A stretch of 64,000 nucleotides of DNA from NCBI RefSeq assembly GCF_000337455.1, contig NZ_AOIU01000009.1, forward strand, positions 103,060-167,059, read 5' to 3'. A program made the position numbers and the translations under genes. The notes beneath the pieces are model-generated. The model had not been told where the DNA came from, searched no databases, and was given only the letters and a program-made list of their open reading frames with translations. This document shows positions 27,506 through 35,634 of this stretch, piece after piece. Within the stretch, counting starts at the first letter, position 1. Every line of letters begins with the position of its first letter. The DNA comes from Halosimplex carlsbadense 2-9-1 (lineage in GTDB: Archaea > Halobacteriota > Halobacteria > Halobacteriales > Haloarculaceae).

Positions 27506-27517
27506 CCAACTAGTTGG
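27506..27517 (+). promoter_or_regulatory. Bat-type upstream activating site of the opsin gene
   Basis: CCAACTAGTTGG is a perfect 12-bp palindrome centred 50 nt before the opsin ATG. It contains the ACTAGTT core of the bop upstream activating sequence described in Halobacterium (recalled consensus ACCcnACTAGTTnGG), and the position agrees with that promoter. No strong TATA box is visible between it and the ATG; the best candidate is the A-rich GGCAAAAATC at 27533-27542. Confidence 0.75.
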
Positions 27518-27561
27518 GCACCTTTCTTTTGAGGCAAAAATCCCCAGTACCAATCGTAGTC

Positions 27562-28344
27562 ATGCCATCACCAGGGAGCGAGCAAATTTGGCTGTGGATC
27601 GGGACGCTAGGAATGTTCCTGGGTATGCTGTACTTCATCGCCCGCGGCTGGGGTGAGGAAGACCAGAAGCGCCAGGAATTCTACATCGTGACGATACTGA
27701 TAACGGCGATCGCCGGGGTGAACTACCTCGCGATGGCGACGGGGTTCGGCCTCACGACGGTCAACGTCGCCGGCGAGGAGCTCAGCATCTACTGGGCCCG
27801 GTACACGGACTGGTTGTTCACGACGCCGCTGTTGCTGATCGACCTCGGACTGCTGGCGCGGGCCAACCGCAACCAGCTGACGACGCTGGTCAGCCTCGAC
27901 GCGCTGATGATCGGCACCGGCGCGATCGCGACGCTGGCCGGCGGGAACTTCGCGGTCGCCGGCCTCGACGACGGCGCCCGCCGGCTGATCTGGTGGGGAA
28001 TCAGCACCGGCTTCCTGCTCGCGTTGCTGTACTTCCTGTTCGGGACGCTCACCGAGCAGGCACAGGAGCTAGGTAGTGACGTGGGCGCGAAGTTCGCGCA
28101 GTTGCGCAACCTGATCGTCGCGGTCTGGCTGGTCTACCCCGTATGGTGGCTGGCCGGTACCGAGGGACTTGCGCTGCTCCCCGAGGTCAGCGGGAGCGTC
28201 CTGTTCGTCGAGACGGCGGGGTTCATGGTGCTGGACCTGGTCGCGAAGGTCGGCTTCGGCATCCTGCTGCTATCGAGCCGGCAGGTCCTCGACGACGTCT
28301 CGGCGGCGACCGGCGCCGGCGCGACCGCGACCGCCGACGACTGA
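27562..28344 (+). CDS. bop: Bacteriorhodopsin (light-driven proton pump)
   Basis: A 260-residue seven-helix opsin. All proton-pump residues are present, with Halobacterium bacteriorhodopsin numbering in brackets: R80 [R82], D83 acceptor [D85], T87 [T89], D94 donor [D96], D113 [D115], W189 [W182], E201 [E194], E217 [E204] and the retinal-binding K229 [K216] in [10 protein letters not shown]. The D-T-D triad separates it from halorhodopsin and sensory rhodopsins. Two features differ: position 84 is Thr rather than Ala, and the F-G loop between the two release glutamates is six residues longer. The precursor leader is very short. It has its own Bat-type promoter and is followed by the retinal-synthesis genes. 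Confidence 0.95.
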   Translation: MPSPGSEQIWLWIGTLGMFLGMLYFIARGWGEEDQKRQEFYIVTILITAIAGVNYLAMATGFGLTTVNVAGEELSIYWARYTDWLFTTPLLLIDLGLLARANRNQLTTLVSLDALMIGTGAIATLAGGNFAVAGLDDGARRLIWWGISTGFLLALLYFLFGTLTEQAQELGSDVGAKFAQLRNLIVAVWLVYPVWWLAGTEGLALLPEVSGSVLFVETAGFMVLDLVAKVGFGILLLSSRQVLDDVSAATGAGATATADD

Positions 28345-28508
28345 CCGAGCACTCTCGTCGCGCCGACCCGCAGCCGACGTGACGTAGTCCGACGCCGACT
28401 TGGTGGTAGCCGAGCCGGTCCGCTCTCGCGGGCCACCGTCGCCGAACAGTATCACGGCCGAGAATCGGCCCGAACCGACTACGGTCGCGGTTTCCGGAGA
28501 TCAACTCG

Positions 28509-29231
28509 ATGAGCTCGTTGACATACGTCCAGTTCCACGCGCTGTACGTCCTGCCGGTACTGGCGGCGCTGACGGCGACGGTCCACCACCGTCGCGACAG
28601 CGTCGACTGGCGGGTCGGCGCGGCGGGGCTGGCGGTCGTCACCACCCTCGCGGTGGTGTACACGACGCCGTGGGACCGCCTGCTCATCTCGATGGGCGTG
28701 TGGTCCTACGGCGCAGGCACGGTCGCGGGCCGCCTGTGGGGCGTCCCCTACGAGGAGATCGCCTTCTTCGTCCTCCAGCCCGCGCTGACGACGCTGTGGA
28801 CGCTCCACGTCACCGGCCCGGTCCTCGAAGGCGTCTCTCACACGTGGCGGGACCGCCTCCTCGGCGCCGCGGCGGGGCTGGCCGTCGGCGTCGTCGGCCT
28901 CCTCGCGCTGACCGCGCCGGCGACGACGTACCTCGGCGCGATCCTCGCGTGGGCGGGGCCGGTACTGGCGCTGCAGTGGGCGGTCGGCTGGCGGTGCCTC
29001 TGGGGCGCCCGCGCCCGCGTCGCCGCCGCGGTGATGGTCCCGTCGGCGTACCTCTGGGCGGTCGACCGCCTGGCCATCCAAGCGGGCGTCTGGACCATCT
29101 CCGACACCTACACAACGGGACTGGCCGTCGCCGGCCTCCCGGTCGAGGAGATGCTCTTTTTCGTCGTGACGAACTGCTTCGTCGTCCAGGGCGTCGTCCT
29201 GTTCCGCTGGGTGATCCACCGATGGCGCTAG
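28509..29231 (+). CDS. crtY: Lycopene beta-cyclase (CarR/CrtYcd type)
   Basis: A 240-residue membrane protein made of two repeated lycopene-cyclase units. Each has several helices and the conserved motif: LWGVPYEEIAFFVLQ in the first half and VAGLPVEEMLFFVVT in the second. In haloarchaea this fused form of the heterodimeric bacterial cyclase turns lycopene into beta-carotene, the precursor of retinal. Its stop overlaps the start of the next gene by ten bases, so beta-carotene formation and cleavage are translationally linked. The 164-nt gap after the opsin gene may hold a separate weak promoter, but no clear TATA box is seen. Confidence 0.93.
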   Translation: MSSLTYVQFHALYVLPVLAALTATVHHRRDSVDWRVGAAGLAVVTTLAVVYTTPWDRLLISMGVWSYGAGTVAGRLWGVPYEEIAFFVLQPALTTLWTLHVTGPVLEGVSHTWRDRLLGAAAGLAVGVVGLLALTAPATTYLGAILAWAGPVLALQWAVGWRCLWGARARVAAAVMVPSAYLWAVDRLAIQAGVWTISDTYTTGLAVAGLPVEEMLFFVVTNCFVVQGVVLFRWVIHRWR

Positions 29232-30256
29232 CCCGCGACCGGGCCGCCTGGGTCCCGCCGGCCGCCCGCGCGCCCCTGCGCGCGCTCGTGGTCTGGGCCC
29301 CCTGGGTTCCCGTCGCCGTCGCGACGCTCGCGTTCGCCGCCGGACTGTCGATCCCGCCGACGTGGCGGTACGTCCCGCTGGTCGTCAGCGTCGTCGTCTT
29401 CGGGATGCCACACGGCGCCGTCGACTGGGCGGCGCTTCCGCGGGCGGCGACCGGGCGGCTGACCCCTCGGTGGCTCGCTGTCGTGGGTGTCGTCTACCTC
29501 GTCGCCGGCGGCGCCTACGCTCTCGCGTGGTTCCGCGCGCCCCTCGCCGCGGCGGCCGCCTTCCTCGCGCTGACGTGGTTCCACTGGGGGCAGGGCGAGA
29601 TCCATCCGCTCCGCGAAGTCCTGAACGCCGACCATCTCGACGCGCGGTGGCGGCGCGGGCTGACCCTCGCCGTCCGCGGCGCGCTCCCGATGGGCGTCCC
29701 GCTACTGGCGTTCCCCGAGCGCTACCGTGCGGTCCTCGAATCGTTCGTCGCCCCGTTCGGCGGCTCGGTGCCGGCGTGGCCGTTCGCCGCCGACGCGCGA
29801 GCCGCGCTCGGCGCGGCGCTGGCGGCGCTGACGCTCGCGACGCTCGCGGCCGGCTATCGGGCGGCCGACCACCGGCGAGGGTGGGCGATCGACGCCGGGG
29901 AGACGGGCCTGCTGTGGACCTATTTCCTCGTCGTCCCGCCCGTCTTCGCCGTCGGCCTGTACTTCTGTTGCTGGCACGCGCCCCGCCACGTCGCGCGCAC
30001 TCTCGCGCTGGACGACCGGGCCGTCGACGCGCTCGAAACCGGCAGGCTCGCCCCCGCGCTCGGCCGGTTCGCTCGCGAGGCCGCCCTGCCCACGCTCGTC
30101 GCTCTGGTCGGCTGCGGGGCGCTGTGGTGGGCGGCGCCGTCGCCCGAACCGACGCTGGCCGGCGCGACCGGCGTCTATCTGGTCGCCATCGCCGTGTTGA
30201 CGCTGCCCCACGTGGTCGTCGTGACGTGGCTCGACCGGATCGCGGGCTACTGGTAG
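29222..30256 (+). CDS. brp: Brp/Blh-type beta-carotene 15,15'-dioxygenase
   Basis: A 344-residue polytopic membrane protein of the Brp/Blh family, which cleaves beta-carotene into two retinal molecules. The conserved iron-binding histidines are visible: MPHGAVDW (H64), FHWGQGE (H121), CWHAPRH (H252, H256) and LPHVVVV (H330). The ATG at 29222 lies inside the end of crtY, whose frame is different. It completes the set needed to form retinal for the neighbouring opsin; the upstream carotenoid genes (phytoene synthase and desaturase) are not in this window. Confidence 0.9.
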   Translation: MALARDRAAWVPPAARAPLRALVVWAPWVPVAVATLAFAAGLSIPPTWRYVPLVVSVVVFGMPHGAVDWAALPRAATGRLTPRWLAVVGVVYLVAGGAYALAWFRAPLAAAAAFLALTWFHWGQGEIHPLREVLNADHLDARWRRGLTLAVRGALPMGVPLLAFPERYRAVLESFVAPFGGSVPAWPFAADARAALGAALAALTLATLAAGYRAADHRRGWAIDAGETGLLWTYFLVVPPVFAVGLYFCCWHAPRHVARTLALDDRAVDALETGRLAPALGRFAREAALPTLVALVGCGALWWAAPSPEPTLAGATGVYLVAIAVLTLPHVVVVTWLDRIAGYW

Positions 30257-30276
30257 CGAGCGCCTCGAAGACGCGA

Positions 30277-30450
30277 ACGGACGGCGGAGCCGTCCGTGAG
30301 CGGCCAGGCAGTCGTCCGTTCGGCGCTCACTCCGCTCGCGCCGCTCGACTGCGGGTCGCTAGCGCTCCCCGCTCGTCTTTCCGGGGTGCTCGCGGTTCCC
30401 TGCGGTCACCGCTCGCATTTTCGAGGTCGTTCGCTACGCTCACGACCTCG
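30277..30450. repeat. Hairpin-rich spacer between brp and atpD
   Basis: The 241-nt gap contains a perfect 9-bp hairpin at 30277-30297 (arms ACGGACGGC, loop GGA), 20 nt after the brp stop, and a second perfect 9-bp inverted repeat at 30422-30450 (arms CGAGGTCGT, 11-nt loop). Between them are several weaker GC-rich inverted repeats of the gctcgc/gcgagc kind. The style is like the tract at 15958-16133. The first hairpin probably marks the end of the phototrophy transcript. Downstream, ACGGTTAAC (about 30463-30471) is a weak TATA-like candidate for atpD. Confidence 0.65.
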
Positions 30451-30497
30451 CTTCGACTGAAAACGGTTAACTGCCTACGCGGACAAACCCGGATCAA

Positions 30498-31193
30498 ATG
30501 GCCGAGGACGTCAAACCCACTCGCAAGGAGCTCATGCAGATCGAGGAGCGCATCGAGCTCTCCGAGCGCGGGCACGACACGCTGGAGCAGAAGCGCGACG
30601 GCCTCATCATGGAGTTCATGGACATCCTCGACGAGGCCCAGGACGTTCGCGCCGACCTCGACGAGAAGTACGAGGAAGCCCAGAACGCGATCAACATGGC
30701 CCGCGCGCTCGACGGCGACGTGGCCGTCCGGGGCGCGGCCGCCGCGCTCAAGGAACACCCCGAGCTGACCACCCAGTCCAAGAGCGTCATGGGCGTCTAC
30801 ATCCCTCAGATCGACTCCACAAAGGTCTCCAAGAGCCTCGACGAGCGGGGTTACGGCGTCCTCGGCACCAGCGCCCGCATCGACGAGGCCGCCGAGGCCT
30901 ACGAGGAACTGCTCGACCAGATCATCCTCGCCGCCGAGGTCGAGACGGCGATGAAGAAGATGCTCGACGAGATCGAGACCACCAAGCGCCGCGTCAACGC
31001 TCTGGAGTTCAAGCTCCTGCCCGAGTTGCGCGCCAACGAGGAGTACATCGAGCAGAAGCTCGAAGAGCAGGAGCGCGAGGAGATCTTCCGCATGAAGAAG
31101 ATCAAGGACAAAAAGGAACGCGAGGAAGACGAGGAACGCGCCGAGGCCGAAGCGGAAGACGAGGCCGAAGAGCCCGTCCCGGCCGACGACTGA
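30498..31193 (+). CDS. atpD: A-type ATP synthase subunit D
   Basis: A 231-residue central rotor shaft subunit. Long N- and C-terminal helices ([20 protein letters not shown] and [20 protein letters not shown]) form the coiled coil inside the A1 head, and the tail is highly acidic. It belongs to the ATP synthase set but is separated from atpB by four phototrophy genes and by a terminator-like element, so it must be transcribed from its own promoter or by readthrough. Length and helices are intact, so it should be functional. Confidence 0.94.
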   Translation: MAEDVKPTRKELMQIEERIELSERGHDTLEQKRDGLIMEFMDILDEAQDVRADLDEKYEEAQNAINMARALDGDVAVRGAAAALKEHPELTTQSKSVMGVYIPQIDSTKVSKSLDERGYGVLGTSARIDEAAEAYEELLDQIILAAEVETAMKKMLDEIETTKRRVNALEFKLLPELRANEEYIEQKLEEQEREEIFRMKKIKDKKEREEDEERAEAEAEDEAEEPVPADD

Positions 31194-31279
31194 CGACGCC
31201 GCCCGTCCGCTTTGTACCGTTGTCTCTCTGTCTCTCTGTCGCCGACATCGTTTAGTCCGCTCCGCGCGCACGCACGGAC

Positions 31280-31672
31280 GTGACCTGTCCCGACTGCGGC
31301 GCGCCGACGCTCGCCTTCGCCGTCTCCGAGCAGTACCGCGACGCTCTCCCCGGCGAGCACGTGGGCGCTGAGGTCTGTACCCGGTGTCTCGTCCTCCGGC
31401 CCGTCGCCGATCCGCCGGCCGACCTGCCCGACTTCACCGCCATCGGCGACGCCGTCCCGTCGAACGACGAGGCGGCTGTCCCGTTCGTCCTCATGGTCGG
31501 GCTGATCCCGTCGCTGGCGACCAATCGATCGGAGATCTCCGAGCTACTGGCGGCCGTCGAGCGGGCGGGGACCGACCCGCTGCTTGCGCTCGACCGCCTC
31601 GCCGAGGACCCGACGGTCGACGCCGAGGCCGACCTGCGCACCCGTCGACGCCAGCTCGAACAGCTACTGTGA
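31280..31672 (+). CDS. Small zinc-ribbon protein (DUF6276-like)
   Basis: A 130-residue protein starting at GTG, with an N-terminal CPDCG and a later CTRC that can form one zinc ribbon, followed by a helical region (IPSLATNRSEISELLAAVERAG). I recall haloarchaeal DUF6276 proteins of this size and layout, but that name is from memory. Function is unknown. It lies 86 nt after atpD on the same strand and may share its transcript. Confidence 0.7.
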   Translation: MTCPDCGAPTLAFAVSEQYRDALPGEHVGAEVCTRCLVLRPVADPPADLPDFTAIGDAVPSNDEAAVPFVLMVGLIPSLATNRSEISELLAAVERAGTDPLLALDRLAEDPTVDAEADLRTRRRQLEQLL

Positions 31673-32052
31673 CCGCGGCGTCGGTCGGTTTCCCACCTGA
31701 TAAGCCATGCTTTCCGGCGCATGTGTCCACGGCCCTACTCTGTTAGGTGTACCGCATTTACATCGCGGGGTCGTACCGAAATACGCGGCATCGACGCCAG
31801 GTGCCGCCGCGACGACACGTAGGACCCGTCGTCGCCTCCCCCCAATCCCCCCTTACCACCAGCACCCATTTCGCGTCGCCGGTGGTGGCCCGACGGAGGC
31901 ACTCTCCCCCCCCCGCCTCCCGGGTACGCCGGCGACACTCTCTCCCTTTCGGTACCGTCCGGTTACTCGCGAGTCTCACCGCCGGTCGTCCAGCGGCGGC
32001 GACGCGGCTGGTCGGGCGGGGAATCGACTGAGAACGGTGAGCAACGCGGAGC
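31673..32052. other. 380-nt convergent intergenic region with C-runs
   Basis: I see no credible gene here; the small open frames are rich in Arg/Pro and lack any fold. The plus strand carries C6-AAT-C6 at 31838-31852 and a run of nine C at 31906-31914. The minus strand, which is the 3' untranslated side of prf1, is therefore strongly G-rich and could form quadruplex-like structures. Confidence 0.6.
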
Positions 32053-33297
32053 TTAGACGCCGGTGGAGTACCGCAGAATGCCGGCGATGCCGCCGAACGC
32101 CGAGAGGAGCTGTTCGCCCTTCTCGAAGTCCGTCGAGACGAAGTACGTCTCGGTGCCGCGCTGTTCGGCGAGTTCCATCAGGTGGTCGATGGCGTCGTCG
32201 CGCTCGGCCTCCATCTCCTCGCCGCAGCGGTCACAGGCCCTGTCGTCGTCGAGCGCTTCGGATTGGCCGAGCAGTTCCCGCTCGGTGTGGCCGCTGGGGC
32301 AGTCGTAGACGGCCACGTCCTGTCGCAGATCCTCGCTGAGCAGCAGGGTCTCGACGGCGCCCATATTGAGGTTCTCGCGGGTGGGGCCGAACCCGTAGGT
32401 CGCCAGGTCGCCGTCGTGGAGCTCGTCGAAGAACTGCTCCATGTACTTCTTGTCCTGGAGCATCTCGTACTCGTCGAGCACGTCCTGGGCCGAGTCGACG
32501 AGGTCGTGGAGGCCGGACTCGTCGGTGTAGGCCACGTCGAACTTCCCGAGCACCATGTCGCCGAGTTCGTGGTGGAGGTAGTCGCCGTCGAGGAACTCGT
32601 CTTTGGTCGGCGACGGGCCGCCGACGAGGACGCCGTCCATCTCGTGGCGCTGGTCGACGAACAGATCGTTGGCCATCCCCGCGACCTCCTGGTAGAAGTT
32701 GTCGATGGCTTCGAGGCGCAGGCGGGCGAATCGCTGGGCGGACTGACCACCCTTTCGCTGCTTGCCCGGCACGAGCGAGGAGGCGGACTTGACGGGCTCG
32801 ACGCGCTTGCCGCGGAGCCAGCCGACGTTAGCCTCTCGCCGGTCGAGAACGATCAGGCCGAACAGGCCCTTGTCGGCGAGCATCTCCTCCAGCGGCTCGG
32901 TGAGGAAATCCGAATCGCAGTGATAGCGGAACGACTCGATAGGCTGCGGCGGACTCTCGAGGGTGCGGGTGACCATCTCCGAGCGGCCGCCGCCGGTGTC
33001 GATCGACCCCGAGAAGACGACCATCCCCTTGTCCGGGGGGAAGGTGTCGTAGTAGCGCAGTCGGTCCTTGATCGAGGTCAGGGCGTCCTGGACGGCCGTG
33101 CGGGTGTCCTTGGACTTGATGTTGGAGGCCTCGCTGTGCTCCTGGGTGACATGGGCGACGACGCTGCTGATCTGGCGGTCCTCCGGGATGTAGATCGAGA
33201 CCAGCTGTGTCCCCGACCCGCTGTAGCCCTTGAGCTCCTCGATGACCTTGCGGAACTCGTATTTCTGTTTGTCCGACTGTTCTGCGTGCTCACTCAT
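32053..33297 (-). CDS. prf1: Archaeal peptide chain release factor 1
   Basis: A 414-residue aRF1. It reads stop codons in the ribosomal A site and triggers peptide release. The codon-reading motif NIKS is at residues 59-62 and the catalytic GGQ at 183-185 (KGGQSAQRF). The C-terminal domain that contacts aEF1A/ABCE1 includes a zinc-like CDRCGEE segment. The length is standard for archaea, where one factor reads all three stops. ATG 33297 has an A/T-rich element (ACTTACTT on the minus strand) about 30 nt upstream. Confidence 0.96.
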   Translation of the reverse strand: MSEHAEQSDKQKYEFRKVIEELKGYSGSGTQLVSIYIPEDRQISSVVAHVTQEHSEASNIKSKDTRTAVQDALTSIKDRLRYYDTFPPDKGMVVFSGSIDTGGGRSEMVTRTLESPPQPIESFRYHCDSDFLTEPLEEMLADKGLFGLIVLDRREANVGWLRGKRVEPVKSASSLVPGKQRKGGQSAQRFARLRLEAIDNFYQEVAGMANDLFVDQRHEMDGVLVGGPSPTKDEFLDGDYLHHELGDMVLGKFDVAYTDESGLHDLVDSAQDVLDEYEMLQDKKYMEQFFDELHDGDLATYGFGPTRENLNMGAVETLLLSEDLRQDVAVYDCPSGHTERELLGQSEALDDDRACDRCGEEMEAERDDAIDHLMELAEQRGTETYFVSTDFEKGEQLLSAFGGIAGILRYSTGV

Positions 33298-33467
33298 CGT
33301 CCATGTTTCGGGCGCTCGGGGCTAAGTAAGTGTTGACCTCTCCGGCCGGCCGCCGCAACGTCTAAGGGAACCGGTGCGCGACGTAGTCACACGCACGCGC
33401 TGCGAGCGTCGCTCCCCGTGGTGGGTGGAGCGACCAGCGGTGAGCGGTCGGCGTGAGTGGGTGTCTC

Positions 33468-33920
33468 ATGAGTCCGGACGCGACGGCGGACGACGACGGG
33501 ACCTACGGACGGGTAGCCGGCGCAGTCGGCGGCCGCGTCGGCGACTGGCCGGTCGGCGCGCGGCTGCGCGCCTGGTTCCTGACTGTCGACCCCCGCTACC
33601 GGCCGGTGACCGCGGGGACGTGGGCGCTCGCGCTCGTCGTCTACGCGCTGGGCGATACGGGACTGACGACGGCCGTCCTCGCGCTCGGGGGGTTCGAGGC
33701 CAACCCGGTCGCCCGCGCCTTCCTCGCTCACCTCGGCTACGCCGGGCTGGTCGTCCAGAAGGGACTGGCGGTGGCGCTGCTTGTCGGCATCTGGCGGTAC
33801 TACCCGACCGTGGGGGGTCGCTCGCGGGACCCGTGGCGGCTCGTCGTCCCGACGGTCGCGGCCGCCCGCGGCCTCCAGCTGGTCGCGATCCACGTCTCGA
33901 ACGTCCTCGCCCTGGTCTGA
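33468..33920 (+). CDS. Small membrane protein, function unknown
   Basis: A 150-residue protein with a short acidic N-terminus and about three or four predicted membrane helices (around VTAGTWALALVVYALG, FLAHLGYAGLVVQKGLAVALLV and LVVPTVAAARGLQLVAIHVS). The helix pattern resembles haloarchaeal DUF5658-like proteins, which is a guess from topology. ATG 33468 is preferred to the in-frame ATG five codons upstream. Confidence 0.6.
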   Translation: MSPDATADDDGTYGRVAGAVGGRVGDWPVGARLRAWFLTVDPRYRPVTAGTWALALVVYALGDTGLTTAVLALGGFEANPVARAFLAHLGYAGLVVQKGLAVALLVGIWRYYPTVGGRSRDPWRLVVPTVAAARGLQLVAIHVSNVLALV

Positions 33921-33962
33921 GCGGCCGACGGGCGTCCGACGGCCGTCAGAACGGACGGCGGG

Positions 33963-33968
33963 TTTATG
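33963..33968 (+). promoter_or_regulatory. TATA box of the MinD-like gene
   Basis: TTTATG lies 27-32 nt before the ATG at 33995. At that spacing transcription would start at or within a few bases of the ATG, giving a leaderless mRNA, as is common in haloarchaea. Confidence 0.55.
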
Positions 33969-33994
33969 TGGCACCCGTGATTTGACCTAATACA

Positions 33995-34798
33995 ATGGCG
34001 GGCTACGTCTGCACAGTTGCCGGTGGGAAAGGTGGTGTCGGCAAGACGACGACGGCGGTCAACGTCGCGGCGGCCATGGAGGAGGAAGGCTACGACGTGG
34101 TCGTCGTCGACGCCGACCTGGGCATGGCGAACCTCGGTGCGATGCTCGGCGTCGAACCGGAGACCAGCGTTCACCAGGTCCTCGCCGGCGGCCGCGCAGT
34201 CAGCGACGCGTTGACCGACGTGCAGGGCGGGATCACGATCATCCCCGGCGAGCAGAGCCTCGAGGCGTTCGCCGACGCCGACCCCGCGAAGCTCAAGAAG
34301 GTCATCAAGACGCTGCGCAACGCCTACGACGTGGTCCTCATCGACACCGGCGCCGGCCTCAGCCACGAGACCACCGTCCCGCTGGGCCTCGCGGACGGCG
34401 TCGTTCTCATCACGACGCCCGACGACGTGGCCGTCGGCGACGCCATCAAGACGGCCGAACTCGCCGAGCGCGTCGACGGGAACGTCATCGGCACCGTCCT
34501 CAACCGGACGACCACCGAGACCGACGTGGAGGCCATCGCCGAGCGGTTCGACTCCAAACTCCTGGCGGTGATCCCCGACGACATCGAGGCGACCGCCGAC
34601 GAGCCGCTCGTGCTCAACGCCCCGCCCAGCCCGGCCGCCGACGCCTACGTCCGGCTGACCGAACGCCTGATCGGCATCTTCTTCCAGGGGACCGAGATCG
34701 ACGAGATCGAGACCGCCGTCGACCGCGACTGGTTCGTCGACGACGACGAGGAGGACGAAGACGACGACTCGGGCGGCCGTTTCGGGCTGTTCGGCTGA
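33995..34798 (+). CDS. minD: MinD/ParA family ATPase
   Basis: A 267-residue deviant Walker ATPase with GGKGGVGKTT at residues 10-19, including the signature lysine K12, and the LIDTGAG switch region. Haloarchaea carry several MinD paralogs; known ones position chemoreceptors, archaella or other polar structures rather than FtsZ. No amphipathic membrane-targeting helix is obvious; instead the C-terminus is an Asp/Glu run ending in GGRFGLFG. Partner and cargo cannot be inferred from the neighbours. Confidence 0.85.
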   Translation: MAGYVCTVAGGKGGVGKTTTAVNVAAAMEEEGYDVVVVDADLGMANLGAMLGVEPETSVHQVLAGGRAVSDALTDVQGGITIIPGEQSLEAFADADPAKLKKVIKTLRNAYDVVLIDTGAGLSHETTVPLGLADGVVLITTPDDVAVGDAIKTAELAERVDGNVIGTVLNRTTTETDVEAIAERFDSKLLAVIPDDIEATADEPLVLNAPPSPAADAYVRLTERLIGIFFQGTEIDEIETAVDRDWFVDDDEEDEDDDSGGRFGLFG

Positions 34799-34873
34799 CC
34801 GGTAGCACGTACTTATTTGACGACGGCGGCCCCACCCCCGCGTAGAGCCGCACACGCGGCTCTGGATTGGTCC

Positions 34874-35542
34874 ATGCAACTCGACGACTTCGTCAGCGAG
34901 AACGCCCCCGACGAGGGCGGCGACTCGTTCCAACTGGAGAACAGCAAGCTCCTCGACATCGCTGTCGACGGAGCTGTCATGACCAAGGCCGGCGCGATGG
35001 TCGCCTACGAGGGCGATCTGTCCTTCACCGGCAAGTCCTCCGCCGAGGGGGGGCTCACCGGCTTCATCAAGGAGGCCGCCTCCAGCGAGGGGACGCCCGT
35101 GATGGAGGTCGAAGGGCGGGGCCACGTCTACGTGGCCGACCGCGAGAAGCGGATCCAGCTCCTCGACCTCGACGCCGGCGAGTCGATCTCGGTCAACGGC
35201 GAGGACGTGCTCGCGTTCGGCGCCGACGTGGACTACGAGATCAACACGATCGGCAGCATCGGCGGCGCCTCCGCCGCCGGGCTGACCAACGTCTTCCTCT
35301 CCGGGCCGGGCACGGTGGCGATCACGACCCACGGCGACCCGCTCGTCCTGGAGCCGCCCGTGCGGACCGACCCCGACGCGACCGTCGCCTGGAGCGCGAA
35401 CCTCTCGCCGGGCATCGAGACCGACCGCAGCCTGAGCGACGCGGTCGGCCAGTCCTCGGGCGAGACCTACCAGCTCGCCTTCGAGGGCTCGGAGGGCTTC
35501 GTCGTCGTCCAGCCCTACGAGGAGGGGCCGGGCGGGCAGTAG
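34874..35542 (+). CDS. AIM24 family protein
   Basis: A 222-residue beta-rich protein of the AIM24 (TIGR00266) family: FQLENSKLLDIAVDGAVMTK, EGDLSFTGKSSAEGG, GHVYVADREKRIQLLDLD and VFLSGPGTVAITTHG follow the repeated beta-strand pattern. The family is found in mitochondria, bacteria and archaea; biochemical activity is unknown. ATG 34874 begins the domain; the open frame extends 19 codons upstream without homologous content. It follows the MinD-like gene after 75 nt and may be co-transcribed. Confidence 0.85.
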   Translation: MQLDDFVSENAPDEGGDSFQLENSKLLDIAVDGAVMTKAGAMVAYEGDLSFTGKSSAEGGLTGFIKEAASSEGTPVMEVEGRGHVYVADREKRIQLLDLDAGESISVNGEDVLAFGADVDYEINTIGSIGGASAAGLTNVFLSGPGTVAITTHGDPLVLEPPVRTDPDATVAWSANLSPGIETDRSLSDAVGQSSGETYQLAFEGSEGFVVVQPYEEGPGGQ

Positions 35543-35634
35543 ACTCGGCCGTCGGTCGTCGTACCGCGTAACCCGCCGGGCTCGACCCGGCGACATTCGT
35601 CATTCCTATATCCGCCGCTCGAAAACCGGGAGGT

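Noticed and set aside
28460..28490. Sequence ACCGACTACGGT upstream of crtY as a second Bat-type site
   Set aside because: It lacks the ACTAGTT core and is only partly symmetrical; similarity is weak enough to be chance.
31747..32031. Short frames on both strands between the zinc-ribbon gene and prf1
   Set aside because: Low-complexity translations of C-runs and GC-rich sequence with no protein-like features.
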